A stretch of DNA of 64,000 nt from an uncultured Saprospiraceae bacterium (GTDB lineage: Bacteria; Bacteroidota; Bacteroidia; Chitinophagales; Saprospiraceae). How positions within the stretch are numbered: the first letter of the stretch is position 1; each line of letters opens with the position of its first letter. Of this stretch, positions 10,901-18,330 are shown piece after piece. A model generated the notes under the pieces. It did no database searches. It was given only the letters and a program-made list of their open reading frames with translations, and was not told the origin of the DNA. The stretch is from positions 1-64,000 of the forward strand of contig CALDGQ010000011.1 in NCBI GenBank assembly GCA_937941765.1, given 5' to 3'. The translations under genes and the position numbers were made by a program.

Positions 10901-11728
10901 TCTGCTGGTTTGTATACGGTAACGATTACTGATGCCAATGGATGTGCAGCGGAAAATTCAATTACTATTTTTGACCCAGTCATTTTTAGTGCTGCCTTAG
11001 ATATAGTAAATACTAGTTGTAATAATTTGGATTGTAATGCAACGGCAACGGTTGTTATAAACGGAAATCCAATACCACCATTGACCTACGAATGGAGTGA
11101 TGGCCAAACAACACAGACGGCAGTAGGACTTTGTGATACTGTTTATACCGTTATTGTTACGGATGCAGATGGAAACTCAACAATGGCTATTGCATCTAAC
11201 TTTGGAGTAGAAGAAATGACAGCTTCTTACGTAACTTCCGATCTAGGCGGCAATCTATATGAGATTATTATTAATGTTGAAGGAGGAACGGCACCATATC
11301 AATATGTTTGGGGAAATCCTCTTGCTGATAATGATGATAATACGGCTGAAGCATCACCTGGTACATACGCTGCTATCATCATGGATGCCAATGGTTGTAC
11401 AGTGACTTTAGATCAAATCTTTGTTTACGATGACACTGAGTGTTTAGACTACCGGCAAGTAATCACACCAAATGATGATGGCTTCAATGATAATTTTGAA
11501 ATGAGTTGTTTGGAAAGATATCCTAACAATGAATTGGAAATTTACTCTCGTTGGGGAGAATTGATGTGGATGGCTGATGGTGATTATAACAACCAGTGGG
11601 AAGGTACCGATTTAGACGGTAAACTCTTACCACAAGGAGGTTACTTCTTCGTATTCAGATATGATGATGACACTTCAGGTACAGTAGAAAGAAAACAAAT
11701 CAAAGGTGCAATTACCTTGTTAAGATAA
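4925..11728 (+). CDS. Giant SprB-repeat adhesin with four cohesin-like modules and type B sorting domain (candidate scaffold)
   Basis: This 2267-residue exported protein is counted from the ATG at 4925 (MKKLITLMFLGCF); an earlier in-frame start at 4883 overlaps the previous gene and precedes the signal peptide. Signal peptide is about 1-20 (ending MFGQ). Four cohesin-like modules lie at about 22-160, 172-308, 316-452 and 458-602, each with a signature like QFTLNYDPAVLQY. About twenty SprB-type repeats follow (about 605-2158), each with GxI, GG-x2-PY-x2-W and TVTDANGC-like strands. The C-terminal 95 residues (TPNDDGFNDNFE, IYSRWGELMW) are the gliding-motility-associated CHU_C / T9SS type B domain. 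SprB in Flavobacterium is a mobile gliding adhesin. This architecture, with N-terminal cohesins, suggests a cell-surface scaffold. The PorP/SprF-like gene follows directly. Confidence 0.85.
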   Translation: MKKLITLMFLGCFAATTMFGQLNISASFPNPAPGATTTVDFTVTGFTDIVSSQFTLNYDPAVLQYGSISYTNPAFSGLSAAAFGNPNPGVITFSWFDNSLSGVTVADGTLMFSIDFVAIGADGTNSAITFGNSPTPIEFSDNNFQTLPPGDFTLTDGNVPVGSGGGGNNGPLGTSFACPTGATGENVCIDVAVTDFELIQGFQYTVAFDPAVLQYTGTAGYNLVDLTAGNFGDGSGGLLTVSWNQITNAGTGVTVADGTVIYQICFNVIGAGGTSSTISTTNSPTAQEAYHIDSPGTNIGLNGTPCTFSTSGTGGSALSIQAGTVSGEPNSTVCVPYTVTNFTDIVSMQYVMNYDNSVLQFNSVMNINAGITGMTPSSFNSSNPGTINFSWFDNTIQGVTVPNGTVAYEICFDVIGTLGDSSPLSYSGLIEASQNQGGSTTTVPLTTLPGSVSVVGAPGANFTIDAAEVNSDGATNVCVPFTVLNFSTIISMEFDMTYDPTHLEYTGVNVTGALPGLQPTTNFNLLSPGNLRLASWTSPDLTVGETLADGTSIFEVCFDKLGTTGTSSIISFNLNGVNEIAIPPGTALTLKDFLDGSVTCTTGSQPLDVTSVAPVVTQIDCNGNTTGAIDVTTSGGVAPITYSWVGSSETTEDLTNLGPGTYTLTAMDGTGATASTSAIVINAAPGAITTTDVVTDEMSAGANDGAINLTTAGGTAPYAWSWDNTPAGTTEDISGLAPGNYNVTVTDANMCTMTFGPFTVAPFMAALTIDPTTSTVVDIECFGEMTGSITLAVTGGATPYSYSWSSNGATSNPLLNIGAGNYSVTVTDSAGATATETFTVNELATAALDCSVANITDAMGGNNGAIDLVPSGGTTPYSYNWSNGQTTEDISSLGAGLYIVTITDDNGCTQICSHTVNQADPFDIDETLSTVTNATCLGINNGAINLAISGGTMPYGPFSWTGPNGYMATTQNIAALVAGTYNVTATDASGATDMASFTITEPATAITVVTTSFSDESGQNANDGSVTVSASGGSSPYSFLWSNNASDSNTTTSTISGLTGGLYCVTVTDATGVCTEQICQTVNTIVPNPMVLTFTVSNPACNGGDGGISVEVTGGTPNYTYMWEETGVGPIPNNAFPNLGGIDVGTYGLTVTDANGVQAFGSQTLVEPAALVLSAVPTSSSGTDGSIELDIFGGSPAYTPISWTGPAGFMASTEDISGLAPGQYCVEVFDANGCTANSCYDVTATANPPVVTIAGTNLTCNGDNTGAITLNVSGGVGTPTFTWNPDLGNTQNPSGLAAGTYEVTVSDDNNDTAIASITITEPAAIMTTGQTTPVTNGMMNGAINIVVSGGSGMGYTYSWTGPAPFTANTQNISGLAAGQYIVNIEDSNGCTTTGIYNVIEDSNVAPVVIMANMIPADCNDENGAITVGITAGTGNPAFTYNWSVPGGGPNGPTITGLSAGSYDVTVTDAQGLTGVLQGIMVTAATNGTSIPATGVTVTCESGSLNDGQVNITPTGGCLPYTFLWSNGGTTEDITGLIANDYRVTITDDCGCIFVSDDYTVCFDGGSVSPAIVIEEPLCNGDANGSIILSVDTPGDYSFAWTGTSSSGPSATGLAAGTYSVTITDDNNNNAVVYMNTWTLGEPDAIVITVDDVQHQGCPPGPGAIYISVTGGTFPVGVSWSSGATSQDLNPAAVGFHQPTAIDANGCFLVGPDIEVTDDPPCAVEEMITPVNCSNECDGSIDINVVGGTPGYTFLWSNGDTSEDVAGLCEGAISVTITDASGLVNSHTYVVGSNNNGPQLSGTVLPSSGSDGMIDVSVSLGSPAFTFIWSNGATTEDISNLAPGNYSVTVTDANGCTDTESYNVESTLIAAEVTHVDCLGNMNGAIDISPAGSLIPPLTYQWSGPNTMDTTQDITNLEPGVYTVQITDGNGTIATSSWTITEGSDINISTSEINPPSDAGASDANATAIATNGAEPYSYLWSNGQTTQNLTNVSAGLYTVTITDANGCAAENSITIFDPVIFSAALDIVNTSCNNLDCNATATVVINGNPIPPLTYEWSDGQTTQTAVGLCDTVYTVIVTDADGNSTMAIASNFGVEEMTASYVTSDLGGNLYEIIINVEGGTAPYQYVWGNPLADNDDNTAEASPGTYAAIIMDANGCTVTLDQIFVYDDTECLDYRQVITPNDDGFNDNFEMSCLERYPNNELEIYSRWGELMWMADGDYNNQWEGTDLDGKLLPQGGYFFVFRYDDDTSGTVERKQIKGAITLLR

Positions 11729-11761
11729 AATTATTATCCCGGAATATTAAATATAAGAGAA

Positions 11762-12700
11762 ATGAAAAAATTAATCATCATATGCGCTTTCTTTGCAGGT
11801 TTTTGCAATCTGTCCAATGCGCAAGAAGAAGCGATTTATTCGCACTATCATCTAAATCCGTTGCTGATCAATCCAGCAACAGCAGGTTTTGATGAAGACT
11901 ATTATCACTTGTTTTTAAATGCGCGTAGTTCATGGGTAGAATTTCCTGAGACGCCAAGAACTTATTCTTTAAGCTTCAATGGTCCTATAACTAAGAATAT
12001 TGGAATCGGTGCATTGTTGTTTACAGAAAACTTAGCTGCCTTATCTAGAAATAGATTACAGTTATCGTATTCTGGTAGATATAATATCACAGAAGATTTC
12101 AAAGGAGCAGTAGGATTCTCAACTGAGTTTCACCGCACACGTATTACTTCGAATGTTGTCAACAATCAATTGTATGAAGCAGGTGATGAAATTATTGACG
12201 AAGCCATTGATGGTGTCAGAGTTTTTGATGTATCAGTAGGAGTTTATGGAGCATACAAAGAAGATACTTATGGTGGAGTGACGATTCCAAACTTAGTAAG
12301 AAACAAATTGGATGATATCAATGGAGATGAATCTGGATTGTATTACATCATTTTTGCAGGACATCGTTTTGATCCACCATCAACCACTTTTAGTTTCGAA
12401 CCATCTTTTGCAATTAAAAAAGTGAGAACGGTACCTTTTCAAATCGACTTCACTTTAAAAGCAGGATTTTTAGATGATCGTTTGATGACTGGATTAACTT
12501 ACCGTACAGGTACAGGTGGAGATTTGGCCATTCTTATTGGAACGAATTACAAAAACTTACAAGCGTATTATACTTACGATGTGTACTTTGACAAATTCCA
12601 GACGTATAACAATGGTTCTCATGAATTTACAGTCAGTTACCGATTCGAAAGAAAGAAAGGAAAATTCGATCGTAGCAAAAAATTTAGATCAGATAATTAA
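11762..12700 (+). CDS. PorP/SprF-family type IX secretion outer-membrane protein
   Basis: This 312-residue protein has a signal peptide at 1-20 (ending SNAQ) and the family's start NPLLINPATAGF after the first strands. Amphipathic beta-strands continue to the end, typical of an outer-membrane barrel. Family members lie next to SprB-like genes and are needed for surface delivery or attachment of type B cargo; PorP is also a T9SS component. It begins 33 bases after the 2267-residue adhesin, so co-transcription is very likely and a hairpin terminator follows at 12741. It is best seen as the dedicated partner of that adhesin. Whether it serves other cargo is unknown. Confidence 0.9.
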   Translation: MKKLIIICAFFAGFCNLSNAQEEAIYSHYHLNPLLINPATAGFDEDYYHLFLNARSSWVEFPETPRTYSLSFNGPITKNIGIGALLFTENLAALSRNRLQLSYSGRYNITEDFKGAVGFSTEFHRTRITSNVVNNQLYEAGDEIIDEAIDGVRVFDVSVGVYGAYKEDTYGGVTIPNLVRNKLDDINGDESGLYYIIFAGHRFDPPSTTFSFEPSFAIKKVRTVPFQIDFTLKAGFLDDRLMTGLTYRTGTGGDLAILIGTNYKNLQAYYTYDVYFDKFQTYNNGSHEFTVSYRFERKKGKFDRSKKFRSDN

Positions 12701-12740
12701 TTAATGAACTATTATAGATATAGATAATTAGTTTTTGGTT

Positions 12741-12776
12741 AAAAGTCTTCTTCATTCATTTGAAGGAGACTTTTTT
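12741..12776 (+). terminator. Rho-independent terminator of the scaffold/PorP operon
   Basis: AAAAGTCTTCTTC pairs with GAAGGAGACTTTT around ATTCATTT, followed by a T-run. It closes the three-gene unit 4114-12700. The remaining gap up to 13321 (about 545 bases) shows no gene. It contains TTATTCCTAGAATATATT at 12791-12808, echoed at 23569, and CTTATCTCCCAC at 13172, also found at 3795. Confidence 0.8.
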
Positions 12777-13321
12777 CATTTAACCCAGTCTTATTCCTAG
12801 AATATATTGTACGTTTTATTGAAAATAGAAATGAAAGGAGTAATCCATTTTTATTTTCTAACATACATATTTCATACTACTTCACTTCCTTACCCATCCA
12901 AAATAATTTCTATCTGATAATTACGTGCATACGGGTATTTCTATCAGGACACTTATTGTTTAAATTGATATAAAATACCGACAAATGATTTTTAAAACTT
13001 TAATCTTCTTATTTATTGTAATGTTGTTTGTAGAGATTCGTAAAGATTCTCCAGACAGTTACCAAGAGTAATGCAACAACAAAAGAAAGGACAACACTGA
13101 TTCCAGTCTTGATTACAAAACGTTAACCCTCTAACGTTATTCCTTTAGTTCTCAAATAACCGATCTCCCCACTTATCTCCCACGCATCCTCCATTTTCAA
13201 TTCCACGGTTAATTTATTCTCGTACATAACTTGTTATGTATGGCGTTTTAATTTGAAATCTTATCAAGTAGCTTGCTTGATATTTATTAATAATTTTTTT
13301 TATAACCAAAACTTTCATCCC

Positions 13322-16300
13322 ATGAAAAAATCGATTACTCTATTCGGTTGCTCAAATTGGCTGACCAAAATGGTCATGTCGCTCATGTTATTATTTAGCA
13401 TGAATGGAATTGCCTTGGCTCAGCCAGGCGCATGTGCTTTACCTTGTAATGGACAAGTAAATATTTCTCTGGATGCGAACGGACAAGCGCTGATCGATCC
13501 ATTGTTAGTTTGGCAATCAGGGGCTAGTTCCCAATGCTATCCTAACTTAATGTCTGTAACTGTAACGGTTGCAGGTCAATCTTCTAGTTTCAGTGGAACC
13601 TTTAATGATGCATCTGGAACTCCTTTATTAAATTCAATGGGTACTGCAATTCCTACTTCAAGTGCGATTGTAGATTGTTCATTGATTGGTCAGAATGTAG
13701 AATACAATTTGATCAAAAACTACGTAGATGGCACGTCTAACCAATGTTGGGGATATCTTCTTGTTGAAGATAAATTAGATCCAACAATTGTTTGTACAGA
13801 TGTTACTGTCTTTTGCAACGAAGGAACAACACCTAATGATTTATCAGCTGCTGGATTAGCTGGTTATCCTACAGCCTATGACAATTGCGACAATAATTTA
13901 GATTACGATTACACAGATCTAATTGTTGATTTTGATTGTGATACTTTCATAAATGGTATCTATGTTACTGGTGCGGTTGAAAGAACTTGGACGGTGACTG
14001 ATGACAATGGAAACAGTTCTACTTGTACACAAAAGATTTATTTACAAAGAGCTACACTTTATGACTTAGCATTTCCACCAAATTATGATGGATATGACCA
14101 GCCAGTATTAAGCTGTACGGACAATCCTAACAATGTAGCTGCTACTGGTTACCCAACATTAAACGGTGTAAACGTATTGTTTAAAGGAAGCTGTGAAATG
14201 TCTGCAACGTATGTAGATCAAGTGATTCCACAATGTGGAGGAAGCTTCAAAGTATTACGTAAATGGACTATTATCGATTGGTGCCCAGTTGCACCTGTTA
14301 ATTATCCTGGAGATCTTTATGACAATGGAGAAGGAATTTTAGTTCACACACAAATAATTAAATTCTTAGACGAGGTTGCGCCATCTATTTCCTGTGGATC
14401 GGACATCACTTTAGGAACTTCAAATTCAAGCTGTACTGCTTCTACTATTTTACCACCTGCATCAGTTTCTGACAATTGCTCAGGTTTTACTGTTCAAACG
14501 ATTACTCCAAACGGAACAATTAATGGAAACGGTGGTGCTGTTTACAATTTACCTTACGGAACAAGCACGATTACTTATGTTGCTACAGATGAATGTGGAA
14601 ATGTAAGTGAGTGTACTTTAGATGTAACGGTTGAAGACAATGTTGCACCTATTGCAGTTTGCGATTTAAATACAACGGTATCTTTAGGATTTGATGGAAC
14701 GGCACAAGTTTGTTATGGAACTTTTGATGACGGAAGTTATGACAACTGTGGAGATGTTGATTTGAGTGTTAGAAGAATGGATACACCTAATTTCCCATAC
14801 ACAGATTGCGTAGATGTATTTTGTAGTGATTTAAATGCGGGTGTACAAGTTGTTTTAAGAGTTGTTGATGGTTCTGGAAATACAAATACTTGTATGGTTA
14901 ATTTAACAGTGGAAGACAAAATTGCTCCAATCATTGTTTGCCCTACTGACAAAGTATTAGATTGTACAGATGATTATACTAACACTGCATTAACGGGAAC
15001 TGCTACTGCAAATGATAATTGTGGAATTGCTTCTATTAATTATACTGACAATGCAGATATTGACGATTGTGGACAAGGAGTTGTTTTCCGTACGTTTACA
15101 GCAATTGATAACCAAGGAATTAGCGTTTCTTGTACTCAAAAAATTACTTTAGTAAACAACAATCCATTCTTTATTACAGATATCGATGCTACCAACGCAA
15201 ATCCAAATGATGGAGTAGTGTGGCCAAAAGATTATATCACTTACGATTGTGTAACGGATGTTAATGTTTTCGAACCTGAAAATTTACCAACTACTTACAA
15301 TGAGCCACATGTATTCGATAGCGACTGTGGAATGATCGGTGTTTCTCACCAAGATAAATTATTGGATTTGAATGCACCTGCATGTTTCAAAATTATCAGA
15401 ACTTGGAAAGTAATTGACTGGTGTCAGTTTGATCCTAACAGTGGTTCTACTGAAGGATACTGGGAATACAATCAAGTAATTAAAGTAATTGATAACGAAG
15501 CACCAGTAATTGCTGGACCTGCTGATATCATCGTTGACAACTTTACGGCTAACTGTGGTGCTCAATACGTTGACATTGCAAGTGCAACAGCTACAGATTG
15601 TGCAGATAATGTTACTATTACAAATGATTCTCCATATGCGAATGGTGGTGGAGCAGATGCAAGTGGTAGCTATCCAAATGGAACAACTACGGTTACATTT
15701 ACAGCTATTGATCACTGTGGAAATGCTTCAACGTATTCTTTTGATGTAAAAGTTGCGGATGGTAAAAAGCCAACTCCAGTTTGTTTGAACGGATTGTCTG
15801 TTGACTTAATGCCAAACTCTGGTATGGTTACACTATGGGCTTCTGACTTCGAATCAGGAAGCAGCTATGACAACTGTACTGCTTATGGTGATTTGAAGAT
15901 CTCTTTCTCAAGTGATGTTAACAATACAAATACTCAATTTACTTGTGCTGATTTTGGAACGAACATCGTTCAGATTTGGGTGACAGATCTTGCTGGAAAT
16001 CAAGACTATTGTGAAACTTACGTGATTGTTCAAGACAACATGGGTGCATGCGGAAACAATCCATTAAATGCATTTATTGAAGGAAACATTGAAGATGAAA
16101 TGGGTCAAGATATCGAAGATGTAGAAGTAGATATCACTGGGTCAAACGCTATTCCTTACATGACTGGAAATGATGGAGAATACTTATTCAACAACTTGGC
16201 TTTAGGTTCTAACTACAACGTAGCACCTGAAAAAGATGTAAACCCGTTGAATGGAGTTACTACATTTGATTTGGTATTAATTTCACAACACATCTTAGGA

Positions 16301-17311
16301 GTAGAGACATTAGGATCTCCTTACAAGATGATTGCGGCAGATGCTAACAATTCAGGTACGATAACAACACTTGATTTAGTTCAGATCCGTAAATTGATCT
16401 TAAACATTGACCAACAATATACGAACAATACTGCTTGGAGATTTGTAGACAAAGATTTTGTATTCCCTAATCCTGCAAATCCATTTGCAACTGCATTCCC
16501 AGAAGTTATTGCAATCAACAACTTGACACAAAATGAAATCGCTGATTTCGTAGCAGTTAAGATTGGTGATGTTAACTGTACTGCAATTCCAAACAATATG
16601 TTAGGAAGTTTGACACGTAACAATGAAGGTACTTTGTTATTCTCATTAGAAGACAAAAAATTCTCAGCAAATGAGACATTCATTGTTGACTTCAAAGCGA
16701 AGGACTTCAAAGACATGTTAGGATACCAATTCACATTAGGATTTGATGCTACTGCATTAGAAGTGAATGATGTAAAAGCTGGTTCATTAGAAATCACTGA
16801 AGGTAATTTTGGATTATCAATGTTAAATGAAGGAGTATTGACTTCATCATGGAATGATTTTGCAAAGACTTCAATTGATGACAACGAAGTGTTATTTAGC
16901 ATTGAGTTTACGGCACTTGAAAATGGACAGTTAAGTGAATTGTTAGAAATTTCTTCTAAAGTAACAAGAGCTGAAGCTTATGCAAACAATACGCAATTGG
17001 ATGTTTCACTAGCTTTCAATACAGAAGAAGGAACAACAGTTGTTGGTGGTGAATTTGATTTATACCAAAATCAACCAAACCCAGTTGTAAATGCTACAAC
17101 TATCTCATTCAACTTGCCAACTGCTGCAAATGCAACCCTTACAATTTCTGATATTTCAGGTCGTACATTGAAGATAATCAATCAAGATTTCGCTCAAGGT
17201 TACAACGAAATTTCTCTAGGAAAAGAAGAAATAAATGCTTCAGGTATTCTTTACTACCGTTTAGATACGCCGAATCATACTGCAACAAAGAAAATGATAA
17301 TCATTGACTAA
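13322..17311 (+). CDS. HYR/Ig-like repeat protein with dockerin, cohesin-like module and T9SS type A domain (paralogue 1)
   Basis: This protein has 1329 residues from the ATG at 13322; a TTG at 13253 would put 23 residues before the signal peptide. Signal peptide is about 1-35 (ending IALAQPG). HYR-like beta-sandwich repeats rich in cysteine and DNCG/VEDN motifs fill about 40-905. A carboxypeptidase-regulatory-like fold (about 916-970) runs into a dockerin-like pair of loops at about 972-1035 (DVNPLNGVTTFDL, then DANNSGTITTLDL). A cohesin-like module follows (about 1107-1230, MLGYQFTLGFDATALEV) and a type A sorting domain (about 1245-1329, LYQNQPNPV). It probably lies at the surface. First of four tandem paralogues, it pairs in length and head type with paralogue 4. 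The ligand is unknown. Confidence 0.82.
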   Translation: MKKSITLFGCSNWLTKMVMSLMLLFSMNGIALAQPGACALPCNGQVNISLDANGQALIDPLLVWQSGASSQCYPNLMSVTVTVAGQSSSFSGTFNDASGTPLLNSMGTAIPTSSAIVDCSLIGQNVEYNLIKNYVDGTSNQCWGYLLVEDKLDPTIVCTDVTVFCNEGTTPNDLSAAGLAGYPTAYDNCDNNLDYDYTDLIVDFDCDTFINGIYVTGAVERTWTVTDDNGNSSTCTQKIYLQRATLYDLAFPPNYDGYDQPVLSCTDNPNNVAATGYPTLNGVNVLFKGSCEMSATYVDQVIPQCGGSFKVLRKWTIIDWCPVAPVNYPGDLYDNGEGILVHTQIIKFLDEVAPSISCGSDITLGTSNSSCTASTILPPASVSDNCSGFTVQTITPNGTINGNGGAVYNLPYGTSTITYVATDECGNVSECTLDVTVEDNVAPIAVCDLNTTVSLGFDGTAQVCYGTFDDGSYDNCGDVDLSVRRMDTPNFPYTDCVDVFCSDLNAGVQVVLRVVDGSGNTNTCMVNLTVEDKIAPIIVCPTDKVLDCTDDYTNTALTGTATANDNCGIASINYTDNADIDDCGQGVVFRTFTAIDNQGISVSCTQKITLVNNNPFFITDIDATNANPNDGVVWPKDYITYDCVTDVNVFEPENLPTTYNEPHVFDSDCGMIGVSHQDKLLDLNAPACFKIIRTWKVIDWCQFDPNSGSTEGYWEYNQVIKVIDNEAPVIAGPADIIVDNFTANCGAQYVDIASATATDCADNVTITNDSPYANGGGADASGSYPNGTTTVTFTAIDHCGNASTYSFDVKVADGKKPTPVCLNGLSVDLMPNSGMVTLWASDFESGSSYDNCTAYGDLKISFSSDVNNTNTQFTCADFGTNIVQIWVTDLAGNQDYCETYVIVQDNMGACGNNPLNAFIEGNIEDEMGQDIEDVEVDITGSNAIPYMTGNDGEYLFNNLALGSNYNVAPEKDVNPLNGVTTFDLVLISQHILGVETLGSPYKMIAADANNSGTITTLDLVQIRKLILNIDQQYTNNTAWRFVDKDFVFPNPANPFATAFPEVIAINNLTQNEIADFVAVKIGDVNCTAIPNNMLGSLTRNNEGTLLFSLEDKKFSANETFIVDFKAKDFKDMLGYQFTLGFDATALEVNDVKAGSLEITEGNFGLSMLNEGVLTSSWNDFAKTSIDDNEVLFSIEFTALENGQLSELLEISSKVTRAEAYANNTQLDVSLAFNTEEGTTVVGGEFDLYQNQPNPVVNATTISFNLPTAANATLTISDISGRTLKIINQDFAQGYNEISLGKEEINASGILYYRLDTPNHTATKKMIIID

Positions 17312-17364
17312 TTTCTAATTAGTTCAATATCAAAGACTTACCTCAATATCCGGTTTTTGGGATG

Positions 17365-17398
17365 GCCTCTCTCTACGAAAGTAGAGGGGGGCTTTTTT
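17365..17398 (+). terminator. Terminator after paralogue 1
   Basis: GCCTCTCTCTAC pairs with GTAGAGGGGGGC (some G-T pairs) around GAAA-type loop bases, followed by a run of six T. It is preceded by CGGTTTTTGGGATG, a preface repeated exactly before a second terminator at 17775. Confidence 0.85.
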
Positions 17399-18330
17399 CA
17401 TTTAGAAAATGAATGACTTTTTTTTCGAATATTTAGAATATATTATAAAAACTTAGTAATTTAGCGTTGTATTTAACCGATACTGTCCCATAACTTAACA
17501 GGCAAATTATTTCCCACTAACCTGCCTAATTCCATACTTCCCAATTTCCGTAAAAAGTTTCTTTAGCTTTAATGAAAGACCTATGTCTCAGTTTTAGTTT
17601 TAAAGAGTTGAACGCTTAAGCACAATTATGTCCCGTGAACATATCACACTTCTTTTGTGAATATCTTACTACTTGATATTCATAAGCTCTCATAATTGTT
17701 ATAAATATATTTTATCGATCCCACCGATCCTGACATGGCAATTTTGTGTCATATCAAAATCGGTTTTTGGGATGGCCTCTCTCCGGACAGTTTTTGGAGG
17801 GGGGCTTTTTTTTTGTTCAACGGAAAACCGTCACCAAATTTGTATTAAAAGAAACACTAATACAAATACTTTCTCCTTCTCTTATCTTTAAAATTCAGTT
17901 ACATATTAATTTTTAATAATGTAAAAGCCTGTCACATATACTGGTAAAAACTAATCTTTAATTGAATGTTCTATCCTCATATTGTCGTCATAAGTGAACA
18001 GTTCCTCTGTTCCAGCTATTGGTAAATTCTATATTGATACACGACGGTTTCCGCTAAGGGATATTACAACCTGGTGCTAAAGTAATTTTAGTGCACACTC
18101 CTTTATGTTTCTTTGTTCAAAGAAATATTTCATTCTTGGATTGACCTCCAACTTAGTGTTACAAACAAATACGTGTATGTATTACGCATAACTACGTCTT
18201 CAAAAAGAAGATGATAGTAATAATTGCGTACGACCACATCTTTGATATCAAAGGTGATGGCTATTGTGCATTTAGATTTATTACTAAATATTTTACATGA
18301 AAAATTTGTTAACAAAAAAAATTAATTTCC
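17399..18330. other. Gene-free gap between paralogues 1 and 2, with a duplicated terminator
   Basis: About 930 bases hold no convincing gene; short open frames lack coding character. A second terminator lies at 17775-17813. Near the right end there is a 14-bp palindrome CTTTGATATCAAAG at 18240-18253, about 80 bases before the start of paralogue 2. The segment between the two terminators (17399-17760) begins with TTTAGAATATATT, like the bases following other terminators in this locus. Confidence 0.6.
17775..17813 (+). terminator. Second copy of the paralogue 1-type terminator, without its own gene
   Basis: GCCTCTCTCC (17775-17784) pairs with GGAGGGGGGC (17796-17805), followed by nine T. The preceding bases CGGTTTTTGGGATGGCCTCT match those at 17351-17370 exactly. 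No reading frame of useful length ends upstream of it after the first terminator. Confidence 0.8.

Noticed and set aside
16381-16902. 173-codon minus-strand frame in paralogue 1, and similar ones in the other giants
   Set aside because: They lie antisense to conserved dockerin and cohesin regions and result from low-complexity codon patterns.
18130-18315. 61-codon minus-strand open frame before paralogue 2
   Set aside because: Its sequence includes the hairpins and palindrome of the leader; no coding features.
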